Positions 58,339-64,000 of a stretch of DNA of 64,000 nucleotides are shown piece by piece; position 1 is the stretch's first letter, and each line of letters opens with the position of its first letter. A program made the translations under genes and the position numbers. A model generated the notes under the pieces. The model ran no database searches, was not told the DNA's origin, and saw nothing but the letters and a program-made list of their open reading frames with translations. The stretch lies in NCBI GenBank assembly GCA_002286715.1, contig NSJX01000009.1, positions 63,966 to 127,965 of the forward strand. Direction: 5' to 3'. The stretch is from Dentipellis sp. KUC8613. Its lineage: Eukaryota > Basidiomycota > Agaricomycetes > Russulales > Hericiaceae.

Positions 58339-58793
58339 TTAGATCTCGGCGCGCTTGGACTGCCTGGGTCCGCCTGTAAGTTAAGGTAATGTATTGGTAG
58401 ACGAATCATGGAACAAGGAATTTTTGGAAAGGTCTTACAGGCTTCGCCAAAGCACTCGGGGTCCGGGAGACTGGGAGGGGGTAAGCTCGTTGGACAGGTT
58501 CGGGCAATAGAGGAAAGAACGTAGGCGCTTGAAGCCGATGCTTACATGGCCGGGGTCGGAGCAGGCTCCCTGTAACAAACGAAATTTAAAACTGAGTTGA
58601 ATGGCATGACACGGAAGTCACGTACTCAATCGCATCAGACAAAGGTCCACCTATATCACAGAAATACGTCAGTTATTACAAACACGACGCCATGAAGGAG
58701 GTAATACTGACAGCCAAGCCCGAAGCACTCGTCCGCAGGGGCGGCGAACACGACCGAAGCCGCGAAGAGAGTGATGAGAGCGAGGAACTTCAT
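58339..58793 (-). CDS. Secreted Cys miniprotein with two ECFG-x-x-CGP repeats
   Basis: Unknown family. Five exons (58712-58793, 58626-58650, 58546-58569, 58439-58470, 58339-58373) join in frame to 65 residues. Signal peptide MKFLALITLFAASVVFA is followed by APAD and ECFGLGCGP, a linker (LSDAIEEPAPTPAILPDP), then ECFGEACGP and QSKRAEI with a dibasic KR near the end. In both repeats an intron sits after the first base of the second Cys codon (T|GT and T|GC), so the repeat arose by duplication of an exon-intron unit. A TATAAAAG lies 77 bp upstream on the minus strand. Four Cys in two C-x4-C pairs suggest two small disulfide loops. The 75-nt third intron is the least certain join. Confidence 0.62.
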
Positions 58794-59579
58794 TGTCGTG
58801 ATAGGTAGTGCGTCGAGGGGGTAGAAACAAGTCGAGTTGTTGCTGCCCTTCCGCTCCTTGCACCGAGACCTTTTATATGCTCTCTGCTCGAGGCCATGCA
58901 CATGCAGCACATGGCCCCGACACCCGCTGCTCGACATGTTGCAAAATGAAATCCGGAGTACCCGGGCCCAGGGGCGGCCACCCTGCCCGGAGCTCTTATC
59001 TGCACCCTCAGTATGTACGTGAGGGCTGCATTGAAATCTTGGGCACTGTGTACGCTCGCGCGCTTGCTGAGCAGGCACGATCACCAGGCCGGGTTTGCGC
59101 TACGTGACATACGGAGACTCGGTGTGAACATGAGTGGTGGGGCTGTGGCGAACCGCGTGGGTGAGTGTAAGGGGTGAAAATGTGAGGGTTATCGATTATC
59201 GGGGATGGGGATAGTGAAGGGTCGAGTGCGTACCATGAATGTTGGTGCATGTACTTGCACGTCTGATCCTCAAGATAGCTGGAAAACGTCAGATGAGCGG
59301 GCCGAATCTGATACGTACGGCAAAGGAGGACAATCAAGCGGACAAGAGAAGTCAGGGAAAAGTCGAACGACACATCAATATGCAACGTTCCGGAGGCAGC
59401 GAAGCATGTACATGTGGCCGGAAGTGGATCTCAACGTTCCTAAGAACAGCTGTTAGATATACAAGACGCATACGCTAGGAGGGGGATTAATCTTCAAGAA
59501 GTAGAGTACACCAAAAATTAACCGCCGAACAAGAACGACGTAAGTAAGATACTCGTTTATAGCAACCGTCAGGTTTTGG
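58794..59579. other. Intergenic region upstream of the ECFG miniprotein gene
   Basis: Contains its TATA box (58870-58877). Remaining sequence holds the 3' side of the DUF7918 gene; nothing else seen. Confidence 0.4.
58870..58877 (-). promoter_or_regulatory. TATA box of the ECFG miniprotein gene
   Basis: TATAAAAG on the minus strand, 77 bp upstream of the start codon at 58793. Confidence 0.5.
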
Positions 59580-60865
59580 TCAGTCGTCTGTAAGGTCGAT
59601 GACATCGTCGTTCAAGGAAGGAGGCACGCGGATAGGCGAGCCTGGCCGTTCGACTTTGCAGGGCTCATCGGTCAGGTCAATGACATCGTCATCTGCGGAG
59701 TTTGCTATGCGTCGCCTGGAGCTTGACCGGGTCGTCGTATTGCTCTGCGTGAGATCGATGAAGTCCACAGACGGCTCGGAGGAAGATACACGACTGGGAG
59801 AGTGAAGTCTCTCGGCTTTGATCGCCTTTTTGTTGTGCAAAAATTGTGAGCGAAGTGGAGGATATGGTAGAGAATGATGTAGGCTTGCCTTGGTCGACGA
59901 CGATGCCTGGCGCTTTGATGAATGCGAGGTATCATTGGATCCTTCAGCATGTGACCTCTTTCGCTTCTGGCCCGATATTCCGAGTTCTTCCTGGCATTTC
60001 TCCTTTGCGGACATCTCGATGATCCCCCGAGCCTTGAGCATATCTACGCACATACATACGGAAATGATGAGTGGTATGTTCACTTGCGCGAAGTAGTAGG
60101 GATGTGCCTTCTGACTGATACTGGACTCGGAATTTCATGAAAGGGGCATGTTTAGGGTCCAGGTATTCAACGTTGCAATGATATGTAGTCTGATGAATTT
60201 GACTTTCTCCAAGCCTATCGAAAAGAATAAAATGGAATCAAGCCCATTCGGCACCTATCATGAATCACAGGACGTACGTTACACTGTGACTGCCCAATTT
60301 CTTGCTTCTTTCCGGGACTCCATTTATTTCGGCAATTTGCCGGGGCTTCACGTCTTCCGCTTTGGTCATATAGGGCGAAATTCGAAACATCTTCACCTCC
60401 AACAAACCGATCTGGTTAACGTCGATGGCCGAGCTTTGCACGACATCGTCATTGTCTAAAAACATCGTGAGTGACTTGCCATAAACTCGCAGAAAGATGC
60501 GGACACACCGGTCAATTTCAAGGCTGAGAATTGAAATGGCCTGCAGTGCTGAGAAGAGATGGGTACTCCTTTCATCTCCCCACGGGTGCCCGGTCTGACA
60601 ACCACCCCGGACATAAAACGGCCATCCATGTAGACCCAAGCAGCTAGCGGGAGGCCGGTATTGTTCTGAAGGGTGAGCGAGAATTGCTAGGTACCACAAA
60701 TTTTAGTTAACGTATGTAGGGAACAGAGCAGAAACTCACCTTGCCAACACTGCTCGCAACATACGCGCTCACAGTCCCGTCAACCTGCGACTGCACGCCA
60801 TGAGGGACAAGAGGTTCCCCATCCACTAGAACCGCAAACTCTAATCCCAATTGATTGAGAGACAT
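59580..60865 (-). CDS. DUF7918 protein with three SUMO-interaction-like motifs
   Basis: Start at 60865 gives LEFAVLVDGEPLVPHGVQSQ and VDGTVSAYVASSVGK, the opening of the DUF7918 fold common in Agaricomycetes. Next exons: NNTGLPLAAWVYMDGRFMSG, CRPFQFSALKLT, then SSAIDVNQIGLLEVKMFRIS and one with DPKHAPFMKFRVQYQSE. The helical end LKARGIIEMSAKEK closes the domain. The remaining tail of about 130 residues is Ser/Lys/Arg-rich (GQKRKRSHAEGS, nuclear-signal-like) and holds VDFIDLTQS, DDVIDLTDEP and DDVIDLTDD, three hydrophobic-acidic cores typical of SUMO-interacting motifs. Function of the domain is unknown; the tail suggests nuclear work with SUMOylated partners, which is inference. Confidence 0.78.
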
Positions 60866-61535
60866 AAGCCTTTTCAGATCTAGCGATACGAGTTTGACGA
60901 TATTTGACTACAGTAAACGAGAGGTTCAAAGTTACGTGAAGGCTTGTTTCAACTTCAACTTCTTGGCCGCGACGGTCAGACCCCTGACGTCACGGTCGTG
61001 ACAGATATTGCATAATATTACGTAATTTGTCACACTGTCATACTCCTGCGTGACCGACGTTGAGACTCTCTGACTTCGGCCGCCGTCGTACTCTTGAAGC
61101 ATTTTGAATTACCTTCGACAGCGAAGATCCCCGTTTCTCCAGACGCTTCAGCTGCAAGGCAGCTCTGTTTCTTATCAGCGCATTGTACTGGCTACAATGT
61201 GGCAAAGCGTCTACTCAAGGCGGAAGGTGTGGAATCCGATCCCGACATGAGAAGTCTTCGTACAGTCAACCTGTCGCAACTTCACGCCTCAAAACCGCAG
61301 GTACGTCGTCATATGCGCAATTGGGAAGTTCGATGGATCCAAATTGTAAGCTTCTTTGCGCCTGATTCAAGGTGCTCGGATTCCGGAACTCATGCGGAAT
61401 GTTCACGAAGGGGGTTCAAGTCTGCTAGTTTTCAGAATGCTCAATCCTTATCTACCATCTCAATTTTGCGAAAAGCTCATCGAGAGCCTGATTCTGATCC
61501 TCCTCTACTCATCCTCGTGCCTAACCTGAGCCAAC
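60866..61535. other. Divergent promoter region
   Basis: Between the DUF7918 gene (minus) and the lectin-like gene (plus). A 161-codon plus frame from 61094 has no recognisable features. TGACGTCACGGTCGTGACA at about 60984 is a partial palindrome. Confidence 0.4.
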
Positions 61536-62988
61536 ATGGCCACCGTCACAGGCAGCACCATTGCAGTCGTCGCCAATAGACCTGGAGTGACCGTTTTCTA
61601 CCGTGTTGGAGACGTCATCCAAATCTACCGAAAGATTGTGGATGGACAATCTAGCTACGACCAAGAAAAGAGCCTGTCCACCCATTTTCTCAAAGGATCG
61701 GATTCGAATATTGCCGCCACGAGGGTTCGTTTCATCTTTCAAGCTGCATCTCAATTCACTGACATGCGAATTACTCGTGTGCTAGCGTTCTGCGGGGGTC
61801 GACGACAGACAGACTCGCGTATTCTACCAAGGCTCGGACGGGTTTCTGCGCGAATTGACCGTCTCTAGTGACGGCCATGCCAAAGATCAGGCCATCTCGG
61901 CTGTTAAGGATGCGCGCACCAAGACGTCGTTGGCCGCCATTGTCCAGAACGATCTCGACCGGCCCTCGTCTCAATCGACTAAGATGCCCGATGTTCTGTT
62001 CTATCAAGGAGCGGACGTGAGTGCTGCGATACTCGCTTACACATCACATGTCAATTCATTCCACGCAGAATCTTATATGTGCGTCTCCTCAAGGTTAGTT
62101 ACAATTCGCACTCACGATTTTTAGATTTCGTGAAGTCTGATAGACCTGGGTCTTGGTCGGATCCCATGCCAATTGCCGATGTTGCCGGGGAGAAAGGCAC
62201 GACGATCCAAGCTTTCCTTGGCAGTGGTGAGCGCTTCCCATCTTGAATCTTGAAAGCAGTCTAATTCTGAATATCTGCAGCGCCAAACTCTGACTGCATG
62301 GGTATCGTTTATGTATCATTCCTTCGCCCTGGATCGAACTACATATACCGATATTCGGCGACCGTGGACGAGATTTGCAAAAGCGATTCGCCTTTTTCTG
62401 CTGCTACTCCTGACCTTTACTTCAATGGCAAGAGCAGTAAAGGTCGTTTTGCTGCGATATGCGTACCTCGGATTTACTGTCGCTGCAAGAAGGATTTCCG
62501 TTTCTATTCCCAGTTCGCGGACGCCGGCGGCGTTATCTCAGAGGGCATTGGCCAGGACGGGATTGTAGCAACTCAATCTTTGAACGAGGGAAAGTTTGAA
62601 CAGGAAGCTCGGGACTACGGTGAGCTGCTGCTCTACTGCTTCTGAATTTCCACGATCGCTCACGTATTTCCACAGCACAGATGGGAGCTGTGTATCAACG
62701 AACAGACAAAGTCCATTACGGTACGTTCGCGGTAAATTCAGAAGCGAAATCAGAGCTAGATTTTCCTCGTTTCCAGCGATTACAGTCGTCTTCGAAGACG
62801 CTCCAAGGAGCATCTGCTCGGTCACGCTAGAGGGGTCATGGAACCCTGTGGTCATCATAGGCGACGACTCGGCTATGCAGTTTCGCGATGGGAAGTGGGA
62901 GGTCGTACACATTACCGATCAGGAGCAGGAACAGCTCAAGAGTCACGGGTATATGGAGGCATGGGACTCACCTGTCAGGCTCTGTTAA
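61536..62988 (+). CDS. Fucose-specific-lectin-like beta-propeller protein
   Basis: Resembles the six-bladed fucose lectins of fungi (AAL/AFL type) that bind L-fucose glycans. Start at 61536 (MATVTGSTIAVVANRPGVTV) with no signal peptide, as in known fungal lectins. Blade-like units each bear an aromatic strand: VFYRVGDVIQIYRKIVDG, VFYQGSDGFLRELTVSSDG, DVLFYQGADSYMCV, SYMCVSPQ-DF with SDRPGSWSDPMPIADVAG, YVSFLRPGSNYIYRYSATV, DFRFYSQFADAGGVI and AVYQRTDKVHYAITVVFED. The exons from 62310 on diverge from the classic pattern and the C-terminus has a separate Trp-rich part (LEGSWNPVVIIGDDSAMQF). Typical Arg/Glu/Trp fucose-site sets could not be matched in every blade, so binding ability is uncertain. 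About six introns. Confidence 0.7.
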
Positions 62989-64000
62989 GAGGACAACATG
63001 TAGGCGCTGACGCTCGACTGTCGTCGCAAAAGTCTCGCGTTATGCCAGCTTCAATCTACGGTATTGTTTTCATCATGCATGATCTCTCCCTCGGAGACGC
63101 CGTTAGTCCTCAGTAGCAACAATGATGTTCAACGGAATTTTCTCCCATAAAAGTTCGCGGATATTTTTAGAGACATGCACTGACTCATATTTTCTTCAGC
63201 AGGAATCAATGCCTGACCGTGTAAAATTGTCCTGTTGCGCATCGATCTGTTTCATCACGAGTAGACGCCACGTTGCACGCCTCACCCTATTCGGTTTCTA
63301 TCAGAGGAACTTGTGCGGGCACGCACGCGTACCATTCTGCAAGGTCCGCTCCGAGACGTATTCCAGCCCAGGCTTACGCTCATGATCTGAATCGCCTCGC
63401 TGCTACACCGGCTTTCGAGTTCTCCGGATGCATGCTTCAATTCTACGACATTCGCCGCTCGAATTCCGAAACTGCGCACCCTCTTCTGTGACTGGGACAC
63501 CTTGTACTTTCCTAATAGCGGAATTTCCCAAATACGCCCTGTTTTTATGGGCGGTGCAGGTCAACTCGTGTCTGTATCCTCGCAACTCGTTTCCTAGGTT
63601 GGGATTGGGGTGACAACGCACGATGGCGCAGCGTGTATAATGGAAGCAGTGGATGTATCGGCCGCAGTTTCTCATCCGCATATGCTCTCCGGCCATCTGC
63701 TTGCGCCTGACTCGAAGTACATGGAATTGTGACGTGGTGAATGTGCAAGACTAGCTGTTGATAGCTGAGACGCATCCCATAGTTCTCATTATGTAGGTCG
63801 GTAGCACACCGGTGGCAATTTTCATTTGCGGACGATCTTATAATCCTCGAGTGGTAAGGCTTACAAGTCTCCCGTCCTACCTCATGAAGCTGACCGCCTC
63901 TTATATTTATAGCTTGGTTAATTGCGTGTGTGGGTCCAAGGCACCGGTCTTGATGACCTCGGAATCGTGATCCGCATGCGTAGTTAACTGACAGCTTCAA
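62989..64000 (+). other. Right-edge region with a possible decayed F-box-like fragment
   Basis: From 63386 to 63600 a plus frame without Met is open and protein-like (ATTFAARIPKLRT-type segment, LFCDWDTLYFPNSG, ISQIRPVFMGGAGQ), recalling leucine-rich F-box relatives of basidiomycetes. After a TAG the same frame stays open to about 63731. No start, F-box or clean splice frame was found. The rest shows nothing. Confidence 0.25.

Noticed and set aside
61536..62988. Idea that the propeller protein is a sialidase or secreted glycosidase
   Set aside because: No Asp-box repeats and no signal peptide; short aromatic blades fit fucose-lectin-type propellers better.

Overview
This window is nuclear DNA of a filamentous basidiomycete, most likely an Agaricomycete wood or litter decayer. 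Genes are dense, on both strands, and cut by many GT-AG introns of about 45-110 nt (one spacing is 9-nt microexons), so many genes do not show as single open frames. The gene content fits this: a class II (manganese-type) peroxidase, a GH12 endoglucanase with a dead paralogue, a secreted pepsin-type protease, a Cys-rich metallothionein, DUF6699 and DUF7918 proteins (families I know from Agaricomycetes) and a fucose-lectin-like propeller. No plasmid, phage or bacterial feature and no clear intact transposon was seen.

Layout. 1-1.6 kb: 5' part of a manganese-peroxidase-like gene (minus, leaves the window). 1.6-3.9 kb: unresolved. 3.9-10.3 kb: housekeeping block, with mitochondrial Hsp70 (minus) divergent from an ACAD10/11-type APH-family kinase, then a PTRHD1-like peptidyl-tRNA hydrolase and the ubiquitin-like Hub1. 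10.7-15.8 kb: PalI/SUR7-like membrane protein, an 85-residue predicted GPI protein, Misato/DML1. 16.8-23.3 kb: DUF6699 protein, metallothionein, Ser/Pro-rich GPI-type surface protein, omega-like glutathione transferase. 24-26 kb: aspartic protease between two diverged direct repeats. 26.6-31.6 kb: TRAPPC11. 33.9-37.6 kb: HSL-type alpha/beta hydrolase. 38-41.2 kb: GH12 pseudogene followed by intact GH12. 41.9-43.3 kb: unknown multi-pass membrane protein.

44.6-49.1 kb is the most unusual part: four tandem genes for small secreted precursors with related signal peptides, TATA boxes and 5'-UTR introns, whose mature parts are built from repeats of an R-H-[Q/L]-[T/S] core (up to 13 copies). Two of them share an intron that splits the TAA stop codon. 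I know no described family with this design; they look like precursors of multiple short peptides or repeat surface proteins, but no maturation enzyme was recognised beside them. A further secreted miniprotein at 58.3 kb carries two copies of ECFG-x-x-CGP encoded by duplicated exon boundaries.

50-64 kb: another short secreted protein, two doubtful small genes, a mitochondrial MDL1/ABCB10-type ABC transporter, the ECFG miniprotein, a DUF7918 protein with three SUMO-interaction-like motifs in its tail, a fucose-lectin-like gene, and a possible decayed F-box-like fragment at the right edge. The genes do not form one pathway: secreted decay enzymes and small secreted proteins are interspersed with conserved housekeeping genes. 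All exon joins were read by eye; product calls rest on remembered family motifs, not on searches.
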